Source of the DNA: an uncultured Phascolarctobacterium sp.
Lineage (GTDB): Bacteria; Bacillota; Negativicutes; Acidaminococcales; Acidaminococcaceae
Reading direction: 5' to 3'
DNA length: 52,461 nucleotides
Assembly (NCBI RefSeq): GCF_900753045.1
Contig: NZ_CAADXO010000050.1
Location: forward strand, 1 to 52,461
Below are positions 33,437 to 41,991 of the stretch, piece after piece. Each line of letters opens with the position of its first letter. Positions within the stretch are counted from its first letter, which is position 1. Position numbers and translations under genes: made by a program. Under the pieces are notes generated by a model. That model was not told the origin of the DNA. It ran no database searches and was given only the letters and a program-made list of their open reading frames with translations.

Positions 33437-34108
33437 TTAGTCGATATCAATAGTATTGCCCGGTTTTACAATAAGCACCTTGCTGTCGGTTTCGTCCTCA
33501 ACGGCGGCCTTGAAGGCTTCCACGTCCTGAGCGATGGGCGGCCAGGTGTTGTAATGTACGGGAATAACGTATTTTGTCTGCAGCAGCTTGCAGGCGATAA
33601 GCGCATCATTGGGATCCATAGTGAAGTTGCCGCCGATGGGAAGCACTGCGTATTCAAAGGCATCGAGCTTTGGCAGCAGCTGCATATCGCTGAAGAGTGC
33701 GGTGTCACCGGCGAAGTACAGCTTGGTGCCGTAGAAATCAATGACGATACCGCAGGCGTGACCGCCGGGAACGCCGCTGCCGTGGAAGGCCAGTGTCAGG
33801 CGTACCTTGCCGAAGGGAAACTTAAAGGTGCCGCCAAGATGCATAGCGTGCGCTTTGCAGCCGGCATCCTGCGCCAGACCGCAGATTTCGGCAGTAGAGA
33901 TGATGGTAGCGTCACAATTTTTGGCGATTTCAAAGGCACTGCCCAAATGGTCGAAGTGACCGTGGCTGACGAAAATATAATCAACCTTAATGTCTTTGGC
34001 GGTGAGTCCTTCCGGATTATCGTCCAGATACGGGTCGAAGATAATAGCGGAATTATTTTTTTCCAGAATAAAGCAGGCATGGTTGATAAAATGGAATTTT
34101 GCGGACAT
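33437..34108 (-). CDS. UPF0173-type metal-dependent hydrolase
   Basis: 223 residues of metallo-beta-lactamase fold. The metal motif HGHFDH is at 49-54, further ligands are likely in FHGSG, FAGDTA and PVHYNTWP. This matches the UPF0173 (YtkL/UlaG-like) family of cytoplasmic hydrolases, whose substrate is unknown. It ends 4 bases from the recQ-like stop without a visible terminator, so the two convergent transcripts may overlap. GGAGGG precedes the start on the minus strand. Confidence 0.87.
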   Translation of the reverse strand: MSAKFHFINHACFILEKNNSAIIFDPYLDDNPEGLTAKDIKVDYIFVSHGHFDHLGSAFEIAKNCDATIISTAEICGLAQDAGCKAHAMHLGGTFKFPFGKVRLTLAFHGSGVPGGHACGIVIDFYGTKLYFAGDTALFSDMQLLPKLDAFEYAVLPIGGNFTMDPNDALIACKLLQTKYVIPVHYNTWPPIAQDVEAFKAAVEDETDSKVLIVKPGNTIDID

Positions 34109-34303
34109 AATTTTCCCTCCTTAATTTGACAAGCTGATTGCTACTTTATATTAAATAAGATCGCGCTTGACTGTTATCTTATAAATATTATAGCTTAAAT
34201 CTACTTTTTTGTGAATTCCTCACTGCAGGGGTGGGAAAAACTTTACAATTTTGCCTCAGGTGCGGTAAAATTGATAGCGTGATATATATAGGAGTAATGC
34301 GCT

Positions 34304-35251
34304 ATGAAATATAAAAAATTTACTTTTGCGTGTGTTCTGCTGGGCCTGTCGCTGTATGCCGGTGTGTGTGCGGCAACTGTGCGCGAGGTCGCTGATGAAG
34401 CACCTGCCTCTAAGCAGACCATTATCGCTGATAAAAAGGATAAGAAGCTGCTTAACAAAAAGCAGCGTGCCGTACAGATAACTCAGGAGAAGGATAAAAT
34501 CGTTGTTTCTACCAAGCCGGTGGCTAAGCCGCCTGCCGGTACGATAAATGTTCCTGCTGCTCCGCGTCCGTCGCTGCTGCAGGAGAAGGACGGCAAGTTT
34601 TATTTTTCCGGTACTCAGCTGCCGGACGATTACCGTAATATCGCTATTTACGGTGAGGCGATTGCCAGCAAGGCGCAGGCTGTTGCCTATATTCTGGCGG
34701 CTAACCCGGCTGTGAAGCTGGCCTGCCCGGTGGAGGAGCTTGTCGATTTATATTGGCAGGAGGCTAAGCGTGAAAACGTGCGCCCTGATCTTGCTCTGGC
34801 GCAATCATTGGTAGAAACAGGTGCTTACCGTTATGGCGGTGATGTGCTGCATCATCAGAACAATTTCTGCGGCCTTGGTACTACCGGCGGCGGTGTGCGC
34901 GGTGCATCCTTCGATACGCCGCAGCTGGGAGTGCGTGCGCATATCCAGCATCTGCTTGCCTATACGCAGACGAAGCGCCCTTCCACGGATATTGTTGATC
35001 CGCGCTATGATTTGGCGCATAATATCCGCCTGGAACGTGGTGTTGTCAACACTTGGTACGGTTTGAACGGTACCTGGGCGATGGGCTCGCTGTATTGCGA
35101 AAAGATTATGGCTACCTATCAGAAAATCCTGGCACAGCAGCCTGCTGAGCCGGAGATTAAGCCTGCACCGGCCGAACCGGTTAAGGAAAAGAATAAAAAG
35201 AAACGCAGTATGAAGCAGAGAGTTTCCGAAATACTGCAGGAGAAAAAATAA
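34304..35251 (+). CDS. Exported N-acetylglucosaminidase-type cell-wall hydrolase
   Basis: 315 residues. A signal peptide (residues 1 to about 23, hydrophobic core VLLGLSLYAG) precedes a lysine-rich linker and a glucosaminidase (GH73-like) domain at about 145-280. The probable catalytic Glu is in AQSLVETGAY near 170. NNFCGLG, RGASFDTPQLGVRAHIQHLLAY and NTWYGLNGTW are family signatures. It should cleave peptidoglycan glycan in the envelope. The C-terminal tail is very basic (KEKNKKKRSMKQR), perhaps to bind wall or membrane. It is divergently transcribed from the UPF0173 gene. Confidence 0.85.
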   Translation: MKYKKFTFACVLLGLSLYAGVCAATVREVADEAPASKQTIIADKKDKKLLNKKQRAVQITQEKDKIVVSTKPVAKPPAGTINVPAAPRPSLLQEKDGKFYFSGTQLPDDYRNIAIYGEAIASKAQAVAYILAANPAVKLACPVEELVDLYWQEAKRENVRPDLALAQSLVETGAYRYGGDVLHHQNNFCGLGTTGGGVRGASFDTPQLGVRAHIQHLLAYTQTKRPSTDIVDPRYDLAHNIRLERGVVNTWYGLNGTWAMGSLYCEKIMATYQKILAQQPAEPEIKPAPAEPVKEKNKKKRSMKQRVSEILQEKK

Positions 35252-35293
35252 ATTAATGACTGCGCCGCAGTCAGCTGAGGAGGCATTCAGTAA

Positions 35294-35773
35294 ATGCATA
35301 TAGTTTTAGTTGAACCGGAAATTCCCGGCAATACCGGCAATATTGCACGTCTGTGCGCAGCAACCGGCTGTCACCTGCATTTGGTTCGTCCGCTTGGTTT
35401 TTCTGTAGAGGATAAATATTTGAAGCGTGCAGGTCTGGATTATTGGCATCTTGTTGATATCCATTATTATGACAGCGTTTATGAGGTGCTGGAAAAATAT
35501 AAGGATAACCCCAAGTATTTCCTGACGACGAAGGCACACAGCTCTTATGCCGATGTGCAGTATGCTCAGGACAGCCTGCTTATTTTCGGCAAGGAAACTG
35601 CCGGTTTGCCGGAAACCCTGCTGCACGAATATCCCGAAAGCTGCATCCGTATTCCGATGATTGAGGATGCACGCTCTTTGAATTTGTCCAATTCCGTGGC
35701 GATTGTGGCTTATGAGGCTCTGCGCCAGAACGGTTTTGCTGATTTAACCCTTTATGGAGGAGAATATAAATGA
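35294..35773 (+). CDS. trmL: TrmL, tRNA 2'-O-methyltransferase (position 34)
   Basis: 159 residues, the usual TrmL size. PEIPGNTGNIARLC, FGKETAGLP and RIPMIEDARSLNLSNSVAI are the three motifs of the SpoU/TrmD knot. TrmL methylates the wobble ribose of tRNA-Leu with AdoMet. The queD start overlaps its stop (ATGA), so both tRNA-modification genes are co-translated. Confidence 0.95.
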   Translation: MHIVLVEPEIPGNTGNIARLCAATGCHLHLVRPLGFSVEDKYLKRAGLDYWHLVDIHYYDSVYEVLEKYKDNPKYFLTTKAHSSYADVQYAQDSLLIFGKETAGLPETLLHEYPESCIRIPMIEDARSLNLSNSVAIVAYEALRQNGFADLTLYGGEYK

Positions 35774-36126
35774 TAATTATCAAGGAATTCGATTTTGACG
35801 CTGCACATTATCTGCCTGCCTATAACGGCAAGTGCGAGCATTTGCACGGTCATACCTATAAGCTGGTGGTAAAGGTGGAGGGCACTCCCGACCACGAGGG
35901 TATGGTTATTGATTTCATTAAGCTGAAGAATCTGGTGAAGGATGAGGTGCTGGCGCATCTGGACCACGCCTGCCTGAATGATATTCTGCCGGTGCCTTCC
36001 GCGGAAAATATCAGCGTCTGGGTTTGGAATAAGCTGGTTGAGCTGCTTAAGAGCGACCATTATCATTTATATGAAGTAGAAGTTTGGGAAACTCGCACCA
36101 GTGGCTGCGTGTACAGAGGTGAATGA
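35770..36126 (+). CDS. queD: QueD, 6-carboxytetrahydropterin synthase
   Basis: 118 residues. Zinc ligands His13, His25 and His27 (AAH and HLHGH) and the catalytic Cys22 are intact, with HLDHACLND later and WETRTSGC at the C-terminus. It converts dihydroneopterin triphosphate to 6-carboxytetrahydropterin, the first dedicated step to queuosine. It overlaps trmL by 4 bases and precedes folE2, which supplies its substrate. queC, queE and queF are not in the window. Confidence 0.95.
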   Translation: MIIIKEFDFDAAHYLPAYNGKCEHLHGHTYKLVVKVEGTPDHEGMVIDFIKLKNLVKDEVLAHLDHACLNDILPVPSAENISVWVWNKLVELLKSDHYHLYEVEVWETRTSGCVYRGE

Positions 36127-36127
36127 C

Positions 36128-36904
36128 GTGAAGGATGTACAAAGCGAAAAGGATTTACGCAATATTCCTTTGAAGCATGTGGGAATAAAGGGTTTGCGCT
36201 GGCCGATTGAGCTGCGCGATAAAGCGCGCGGGACGCAGCACAGCGTAGCGGAGGTGACACTGGCGGTTGATTTGCCGCATGATATGCGCGGTACGCATAT
36301 GAGCCGTTTTGTGGAGTGCCTGCGCACTCTCGGCCCTGTGGGCCTCGCTGATGTGGAGGCTATTTTGGACCAGCTGAAGCAGCACCTGCAGGCTGAAAGA
36401 GCTTTTATCGAGCTGAAGTTCCCGTATTTTGTGACGAAGAAGGCTCCTGTGAGCGGCATGGAAGCGCCGATGGATATCGATTGCGTGTATAAGGCCGAGA
36501 AGGGCGAGAAGCTGCGTTGGCGTATTACCGCTGTTGTGCCGGTGCAGACGCTGTGCCCCTGCTCCAAGGAAATCAGCGAGTACGGTGCGCATAACCAGCG
36601 TGCCTGGGCAAAGCTGGAGGTTGAGGCGCAGGAAATGGTGTGGCTGGAGGAGCTGGTGGAGTATGCCGAGGCTTCTGCAAGCACGCCGCTTTATGGTCTT
36701 TTGAAGCGTCCTGACGAAAAATACGTTACGGAGCATGCTTATGAGAATCCGCGTTTTGTAGAAGATGCCGTGCGTGAGGTTGCTTTGCGTCTGGAGGCGG
36801 ATAAGCGCATTACCTGGTATCGTGCAGAGGTGGAGAGCATGGAAAGCATCCATAATCATAACGCTTTTGCTGTTGTGGAAAAAGGTGAGAATGAATGTTA
36901 TTAA
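36128..36904 (+). CDS. folE2: FolE2, GTP cyclohydrolase type IB
   Basis: 258 residues. Family signatures are KGLRWPIEL, the MRGTHMSRF segment, QTLCPCSKEISEYGAHNQR with the metal Cys, and SIHNHNAF near the C-terminus. It makes dihydroneopterin triphosphate for both folate and queuosine. This zinc-independent type of GTP cyclohydrolase often replaces FolE under zinc limitation. GTG 36128 is chosen because AGAGGTGA lies 5 bases upstream. It overlaps folP by 10 bases. Confidence 0.93.
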   Translation: MKDVQSEKDLRNIPLKHVGIKGLRWPIELRDKARGTQHSVAEVTLAVDLPHDMRGTHMSRFVECLRTLGPVGLADVEAILDQLKQHLQAERAFIELKFPYFVTKKAPVSGMEAPMDIDCVYKAEKGEKLRWRITAVVPVQTLCPCSKEISEYGAHNQRAWAKLEVEAQEMVWLEELVEYAEASASTPLYGLLKRPDEKYVTEHAYENPRFVEDAVREVALRLEADKRITWYRAEVESMESIHNHNAFAVVEKGENECY

Positions 36905-38088
36905 AGGTTAACCGTGAAGGCTTGGAGGCAGCGCTGGCAAGTATCGGCGCTCATGCCGATAGTCTGCCTATTTTTGCGCATAAGGCGGAGATTATTCCGT
37001 TCAAGCTGCTTGGTGTGCGTACGCCGGCAGCGAATATTATCAAGCAGGAGATGCTGGCGGTGGGTGGCGACGCTGTAACACCGGCCGGTGCGGTTACCTG
37101 CGCTGCGAAGTATGTTGATATCCTGCTTTTGGGTACGCTGAAGCATTATAAGGTACTGCTGAAGAAGCTGGCACAGATGCCGTACTTTGGTATTCCTCAG
37201 GCTGCTATTGATCTGGAAATGGCGCTGACACCGCAAAAGCTGTGCACTACTCTGGCTGACGGCCGCGTGCTGACCTATGAGAAGATGTGCGTGATGGGCA
37301 TTTTGAACGTTACGCCAGATTCTTTTTATGAGGGCAGTCGTGTACCCGCTATGGAGGAGCTGGTGGAGCGCGCAGGCAGAATGCTTGCTGCGGGTGCCGG
37401 TGTGCTGGATATCGGCGGTGAGTCTACCCGTCCGGGCAGCGACAGCGTGGATGGGGAGGAGGAGCGTCGCCGCGTAGTTCCTGCGATTACTGCTTTGCGC
37501 AAGGCTTATCCCGATGCTGTTATTTCTATCGATACCTATCGTGCGGATACGGCGGAGGCAGCTATTGCTGCCGGTGCTGATATTATCAACGATATCAGTG
37601 CGATGGAGGCTGACCCGCGCATGGCTGACGTGGTTGTGGTTACGAAGGCGCCGATTATTCTTATGCATATGCGCGGTACGCCGAAGAATATGCAGCAGAA
37701 CTGCGAGTACAAGGATGTTGTGCAGGAGGTTGCCGTTTATCTGGCGCAGAGAGCGCAGCTTTTGCGTGAGCGTGGTGTGAGTGCGGATAAGATTATTCTT
37801 GATCCGGGTATCGGCTTTGCCAAGAATGTGGAGCAGAATTTGCTTTTGATGCGTGATTTGAAGGCTTTGACGAGCTTTGGTTATCCTGTGCTGCTGGCGG
37901 CTTCGCGCAAGAGTACGCTTGGTGCTGTGCTTGGCGGTGTGCCGGCGGAGCAGCGTTTGGAGGGAACGATTGCGACGAGCTTGCAGGCGATTTACGCGGG
38001 GGCGCAGATGGTGCGCGTGCATGACGTTGAGGAGAACGTGCGGGCAATTCGCACGCTGGAGGCTATTTTACGCGGCAGCGCGGAGTAG
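36895..38088 (+). CDS. folP: FolP, dihydropteroate synthase with N-terminal extension
   Basis: 397 residues. The synthase barrel begins at MGILNVTPDSF near residue 133 and has GGESTRPGSD, DIINDISAM, LILDPGIGF-type LDPGIGFAKN and AASRKS, so pterin and sulpha/pABA sites are intact. The first 130 residues are an extra domain of no assigned function, also seen in other Firmicute and archaeal dihydropteroate synthases. It follows folE2 directly, but no folB aldolase lies between it and folK; the 241-base repeat is there instead. Confidence 0.93.
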   Translation: MLLKVNREGLEAALASIGAHADSLPIFAHKAEIIPFKLLGVRTPAANIIKQEMLAVGGDAVTPAGAVTCAAKYVDILLLGTLKHYKVLLKKLAQMPYFGIPQAAIDLEMALTPQKLCTTLADGRVLTYEKMCVMGILNVTPDSFYEGSRVPAMEELVERAGRMLAAGAGVLDIGGESTRPGSDSVDGEEERRRVVPAITALRKAYPDAVISIDTYRADTAEAAIAAGADIINDISAMEADPRMADVVVVTKAPIILMHMRGTPKNMQQNCEYKDVVQEVAVYLAQRAQLLRERGVSADKIILDPGIGFAKNVEQNLLLMRDLKALTSFGYPVLLAASRKSTLGAVLGGVPAEQRLEGTIATSLQAIYAGAQMVRVHDVEENVRAIRTLEAILRGSAE

Positions 38089-38093
38089 GTTTG

Positions 38094-38548
38094 TTTTAGC
38101 AATTATCTGTCACGCTGCAGCGAAAAATTTTTTAACGGCAATTTCGTGCGGAACAAAGACGAAATTGCAATAAACTCGCGCTAGGCGAAGTGTTTTTCTG
38201 CAGAAGTCAGCTTAGCGCTCAAACATATTGCAATTTCGGTTGTTCCAGGCACTCATTACCTAAAATTTTTATGCCTTCGCCGCGACAGAATAATTGCTGC
38301 GACAGTTGCGTTTGGCGTTTTGAAGCAAGAAATTTTTTAGCAATTATTTGTCACGCTGCAGCGAAAAATTTCTTAACGGCAATTTCGTGCGGAACAAAGA
38401 CGAAATTGCAATAAACTCGCGCTAAGCGAAGCGTTTTTCTGCAGAAGTCAGCTTAGCGCTCAAACAATATTGCAATTTCGGTTGTTCCAGGCACTCATTA
38501 CCTAAAATTTTTATGCTTTCGCCGCGACAGAATAATTGCTGCGACAGT
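38094..38548. repeat. Tandem direct repeat (241-242 base period) with internal palindrome
   Basis: Two near-identical copies, about 38094-38306 and 38335-38548, fill the folP-folK spacer. Each has an inverted pair of about 20 bases: GGAACAA then CGAAATTGCAAT, and later ATTGCAATTTCG then TTGTTCC. A GCGCTAGGCG/TTAGCGCTC pair lies within it. The copies differ by a few substitutions and one inserted A. Short frames within the repeats are not genes. Nothing else is seen in this spacer. Confidence 0.9.
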
Positions 38549-38602
38549 ATCGTTTATTTTGCTGCGTCTATTATAATCACATCAAAAGAACAGGAGTCTG
38601 AG

Positions 38603-39061
38603 ATGGCTATTGCATATGTTGCCTTGGGCAGTAACCTTGGCGATAAGAAAAAAAATTTACAGCGCGCGCTGATGCTGCTGATGCAGCAGGGCGTGGAGGT
38701 ACTGCAGGTTTCGGGCTATTTTGCTACGGAGCCTTACGGTGTGACGGACCAGCCGCAGTTTTTGAATGCTGTGTGCAGGGTGCGCACTAATCTGGAGCCT
38801 GTGGCGCTTTTGCGTACACTTTTGGCAACGGAGCTGGCGATGGGGCGTGTGCGCCTGCGTCATTGGGGAGAGCGCAATATTGATCTGGATTTGCTGCTTT
38901 ACGAAAATGTCGTGATGCAGACACCGGAGCTTACGCTGCCGCATCCCGATATGCAGAACAGGGATTTTGTGCTGCTGCCGTTACTGGATATTGCACCGGA
39001 GCTGGTACATCCGCTGTTGCATAAAACTGTGCGTGAAATGGCGGCGGAGCTGAACAAATAA
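38603..39061 (+). CDS. folK: FolK, hydroxymethyldihydropterin pyrophosphokinase
   Basis: 152 residues. ALGSNLGDKKKNL at the N-terminus and RWGxRxIDLDLL-type RHWGERNIDLDLLLY near 87 are the HPPK signatures; LPHPDMQNRDFVLLPL follows. It transfers pyrophosphate from ATP to 6-hydroxymethyldihydropterin, the substrate of FolP. CAGGAG precedes ATG 38603. A longer in-frame start would lie in the repeat element and is rejected. Confidence 0.95.
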   Translation: MAIAYVALGSNLGDKKKNLQRALMLLMQQGVEVLQVSGYFATEPYGVTDQPQFLNAVCRVRTNLEPVALLRTLLATELAMGRVRLRHWGERNIDLDLLLYENVVMQTPELTLPHPDMQNRDFVLLPLLDIAPELVHPLLHKTVREMAAELNK

Positions 39062-39142
39062 TGCTGCGATACGAGCGATTTGTTTTACAGCAAATATGCG
39101 CTTGTGCTATAATTAAGAAAAAACATCTGGCAGGAGGTAGCT

Positions 39143-39544
39143 ATGAGAATAGATGGTGCCGGCGGTTGCTTTGATAACCGTCTTTATGAAGTTGATATTG
39201 ACGTAGCCTGGAATATTGCCTTGCTGTGCGTTAATGAGATGGGTGTAACTATTGATGAGCAGGATGATGCTGCACATCAGCTGCACTTCCATAACAAGAA
39301 AAAAATTATGCAGCTAGCTATGCAGTCTTTGGATGAAGAAACCGTACAGGTTATCATGGACTCCACGAAGGAGCGTCTGCAGATTTATAACTGGAAGCGT
39401 GAGGACAAAGAGGTTAACCAGTTCTATGAGCTGTTCGAAAAGAAGCTCACAGAATACCGTGCCTTTATTTTGTGCCCGAACTGCTCCGTAAAAATCAGCT
39501 CGTTGGTTAAGTTCTGCCCCGAGTGCGGCTGCAAAGTAAAATAA
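39143..39544 (+). CDS. Hypothetical protein with C-terminal zinc ribbon
   Basis: 133 residues. The C-terminus has CPNC and CPEC pairs (LCPNCSVKISSLVKFCPECG), a rubredoxin-like zinc ribbon. The N-terminal 100 residues are mixed alpha/beta and acidic (DIDVAWNIALLCVNEMGVTID), and I do not recognise them. It stands between folK and the convergent rpmB with its own AGGAGG ribosome site. It may be a regulator or adaptor; no function assigned. Confidence 0.7.
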   Translation: MRIDGAGGCFDNRLYEVDIDVAWNIALLCVNEMGVTIDEQDDAAHQLHFHNKKKIMQLAMQSLDEETVQVIMDSTKERLQIYNWKREDKEVNQFYELFEKKLTEYRAFILCPNCSVKISSLVKFCPECGCKVK

Positions 39545-39552
39545 GCGCAAAA

Positions 39553-39590
39553 AAAGAAACCAAATACCGATTGGTATTTGGCTTCTTTTT
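39553..39590. terminator. Bidirectional terminator between the zinc-ribbon gene and rpmB
   Basis: CCAAATACC (39560-39568), GATT loop, GGTATTTGG (39573-39581), flanked by AAGAA and TTCTT and with A and T runs on either side, so it works on both strands. Confidence 0.85.
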
Positions 39591-39603
39591 AAATCCGAAC
39601 GGA

Positions 39604-39795
39604 TTAGATTGCGCGGTTAACTTTACCGGAACGCAGGCAACGGGTGCAAACGTTCAAGCGTTTAACAGAACCTTCAACAACTGCTCTTACTTGTTGAATA
39701 TTCGGGTTCCAAGCACGTTTGGTGTGTCTATTGGAGTGGCTGACGTTGTTGCCAGCGAGTTTTCCTTTACCGCAGATTTCGCAGATAGATGCCAT
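39604..39795 (-). CDS. rpmB: Ribosomal protein bL28, zinc-binding form
   Basis: 63 residues. ICEICGKGKLAGNNVSHSNR is the L28 signature, and the two CxxC pairs (Cys5/Cys8, Cys50/Cys53) show the zinc-binding C+ form. The start at 39795 is preceded by a GGAGGTGGG-type site on the minus strand; upstream extensions are not L28-like. L28 sits in the 50S subunit. It is the only ribosomal gene on this strand here and lies divergent from recG. Confidence 0.96.
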   Translation of the reverse strand: MASICEICGKGKLAGNNVSHSNRHTKRAWNPNIQQVRAVVEGSVKRLNVCTRCLRSGKVNRAI

Positions 39796-39915
39796 TGTTT
39801 CCCACCTCCTTAAACGTGATAAGACATAAGGCACATTCAAATTTAACATGAGTATCATACCATAAAGAGCGCAGAAAATCAAGGGAATTTTAAGATAAAG
39901 AGGGTATTTTTATAA

Positions 39916-41976
39916 ATGTGGTGGAAAGAACCTGTAACAACACTAAAAGGTGTAGGTGTAAAAAAGGCAGCTGAGCTGGCTGCTCTTAATATTTTCAGCG
40001 TGGGTGATTTGATGGAATTTTACCCGCGTCAGGGAGCTTATCTCGATTATGCCAAGCTCAAAACGATTAAGGAGCTTGATGTAGACAACAGCAAGCAGAT
40101 TTTCAAAGCGACCGTGTATCAGGTAAAAAACGGCTACGGTGCCAGCCGCCGCAGCTATACGTCCGTGACGGTGCGTGACGAAACAGGCTATGCTACGTTG
40201 TACTTTTTCGGCGGCCAGCGCTACAAGGCGCAAAAGCTGAAGCCGGATACTATGCTGCAGATTACGGGCCGCGTAAGGCAGGGGCGCACTACGAAGTCCG
40301 TCAGCGAGGTTGACGTGCAGCCTTTGGAGCAGGACGAGGGCAAAACGCCGGGTATTGTCCCGGTGTATGCTTTGAGCGGTAACCTGACGCAGAAGAATCT
40401 GCGTACCTGGGTGAGTGAGGCGCTGCGCCTGGCAGCAAAGGATTTGCCGGAAAGCCTGCCGGCGAAGGTTGTGAGCCAGTGTAATTTGCCCGACCGCTAT
40501 ACGGCGCTGAAAAATATTCACTTTCCGGAAAGCTGGGAGGCGTTGCGGCTTGCAAAGCAGCGTTTTGTTTTTGAGGAGCTGTTTTTGCTGCAGTGCGGTC
40601 TGCTTTACTATCGCCAGCAGAGCCATGATAACAGAGAAGGCATCAAGCACGCTGCTGATGGTGCGCTTGTCAAAGACGTAATGCAGGGATTGCCCTTTGA
40701 GCTGACGGCGGCGCAGCAGCAGGCGTGGCGTGAGATTTCACTGGATATGCAGGACAAAAAGCCGATGCACCGCATTCTGCAGGGTGACGTAGGCAGCGGC
40801 AAGACGGTTATCAGCGCGCTGGCGTTGGCCAAGGCGGTGGAAAACGGTTATCAGGGCTGCATCATGGTGCCAACGGAAATTTTGGCGGCGCAGCATTTTG
40901 AAACGCTGGAGCAGTATCTGCAGCCTTACGGTGTGCGTATTGCTTTGCTGACCGGCGGTATGCGTGCTAAGGCAAGGCGTGAGCTGCTGCTGAATCTGGA
41001 GCTTGGTCTTGTTGACGTGGTTGTGGGTACGCATGCTCTGCTGGAGGAGGATGTGCACTTTGCCAATCTGTCGCTGACGGTGACGGATGAGCAGCACCGC
41101 TTCGGTGTAGAGCAGCGTGCGCGTCTGTCCAATAAATCGGAGAATGCTCCCGATGTATTGGTAATGACGGCAACGCCGATTCCGCGTACCTTGGCGCTTA
41201 CTGTTTACGGCGATTTGGATATTTCCGTAATGAAGGGACGTCCGCCGCAGCGTAAGCCGGTGCGGACGCTGTGCTATACGGATGAGCGCCGCCGTGAGGT
41301 GTATGCCGGCCTGGTGCGTCAGGTGCAGGCGGGAAGGCAGGCTTACGTTGTCTGCCCGCTGATTGAGGAATCGGATGTTCTTGATGTGCATAGCGCTGAA
41401 AGAGTATATGAGGAGCTGAAGCGTGATTTTCTGCAGGATATTCCCTGCGCTCTGCTGCATGGCAGGCTGAAGGGTGCGGAGAAGGATGCGATTATGAGCA
41501 GCTTTGCGGCAGGCGAGCTGAAGGTGCTGGTGAGCACTACGGTTATCGAGGTTGGCGTGAACGTGCCCAATGCTACGCTGATGGTGATTGAAAATGCGGA
41601 GCGCTTCGGCTTGGCACAGCTGCACCAGCTGCGCGGACGTGTAGGACGCGGCAGCGAGCAGTCCTACTGCGTGCTACTGACGGCCGCCGATTCACCGGAG
41701 GCACTGGCGCGCCTGAACGTACTGCATGAGAGTGAGGACGGCTTCTATCTGGCGGAAAAGGATATGGAGCAGCGCGGTGCAGGCCAGCTCTTCGGCCTGA
41801 GGCAGCATGGCTTGCCAGATTTGCGAATTGCTGATATAATGCGAGATGTTGACGTAATTGCGCAGGTTCGCCAGCTGGCGCAGGCACAGCTGCGCACGCC
41901 GGAGGACTGGGCGGAAATCCGTCGTCTGGTGGAAATGCAGTTTGGCGAACGCTTTAATATGATTTTTAATTCTTAA
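39916..41976 (+). CDS. recG: RecG branch-migrating helicase
   Basis: 686 residues. An N-terminal wedge/OB domain (about 1-200) is followed by a superfamily 2 motor with Walker A GDVGSGKT near 291, the DEQH box in VTDEQHRFG near 390, and RGRVGRG near 575. RecG remodels stalled forks and Holliday junctions. The C-terminal TRG-like FGLRQHGLPDLRIAD segment is present. It is divergently placed from rpmB, and the VTT membrane gene follows after 15 bases. Confidence 0.97.
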   Translation: MWWKEPVTTLKGVGVKKAAELAALNIFSVGDLMEFYPRQGAYLDYAKLKTIKELDVDNSKQIFKATVYQVKNGYGASRRSYTSVTVRDETGYATLYFFGGQRYKAQKLKPDTMLQITGRVRQGRTTKSVSEVDVQPLEQDEGKTPGIVPVYALSGNLTQKNLRTWVSEALRLAAKDLPESLPAKVVSQCNLPDRYTALKNIHFPESWEALRLAKQRFVFEELFLLQCGLLYYRQQSHDNREGIKHAADGALVKDVMQGLPFELTAAQQQAWREISLDMQDKKPMHRILQGDVGSGKTVISALALAKAVENGYQGCIMVPTEILAAQHFETLEQYLQPYGVRIALLTGGMRAKARRELLLNLELGLVDVVVGTHALLEEDVHFANLSLTVTDEQHRFGVEQRARLSNKSENAPDVLVMTATPIPRTLALTVYGDLDISVMKGRPPQRKPVRTLCYTDERRREVYAGLVRQVQAGRQAYVVCPLIEESDVLDVHSAERVYEELKRDFLQDIPCALLHGRLKGAEKDAIMSSFAAGELKVLVSTTVIEVGVNVPNATLMVIENAERFGLAQLHQLRGRVGRGSEQSYCVLLTAADSPEALARLNVLHESEDGFYLAEKDMEQRGAGQLFGLRQHGLPDLRIADIMRDVDVIAQVRQLAQAQLRTPEDWAEIRRLVEMQFGERFNMIFNS

Positions 41977-41991
41977 AGAGGTTATAAATAC

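Noticed and set aside
38190..38414. Short plus-strand frames in the folP-folK spacer with the same C-terminal peptide
   Set aside because: The shared peptide only reflects the tandem DNA repeat; there is no ribosome site and no conservation pattern of a protein.
38094..38548. CRISPR array in the folP-folK spacer
   Set aside because: There are only two copies of over 200 bases with no short repeat-spacer pattern and no cas genes.
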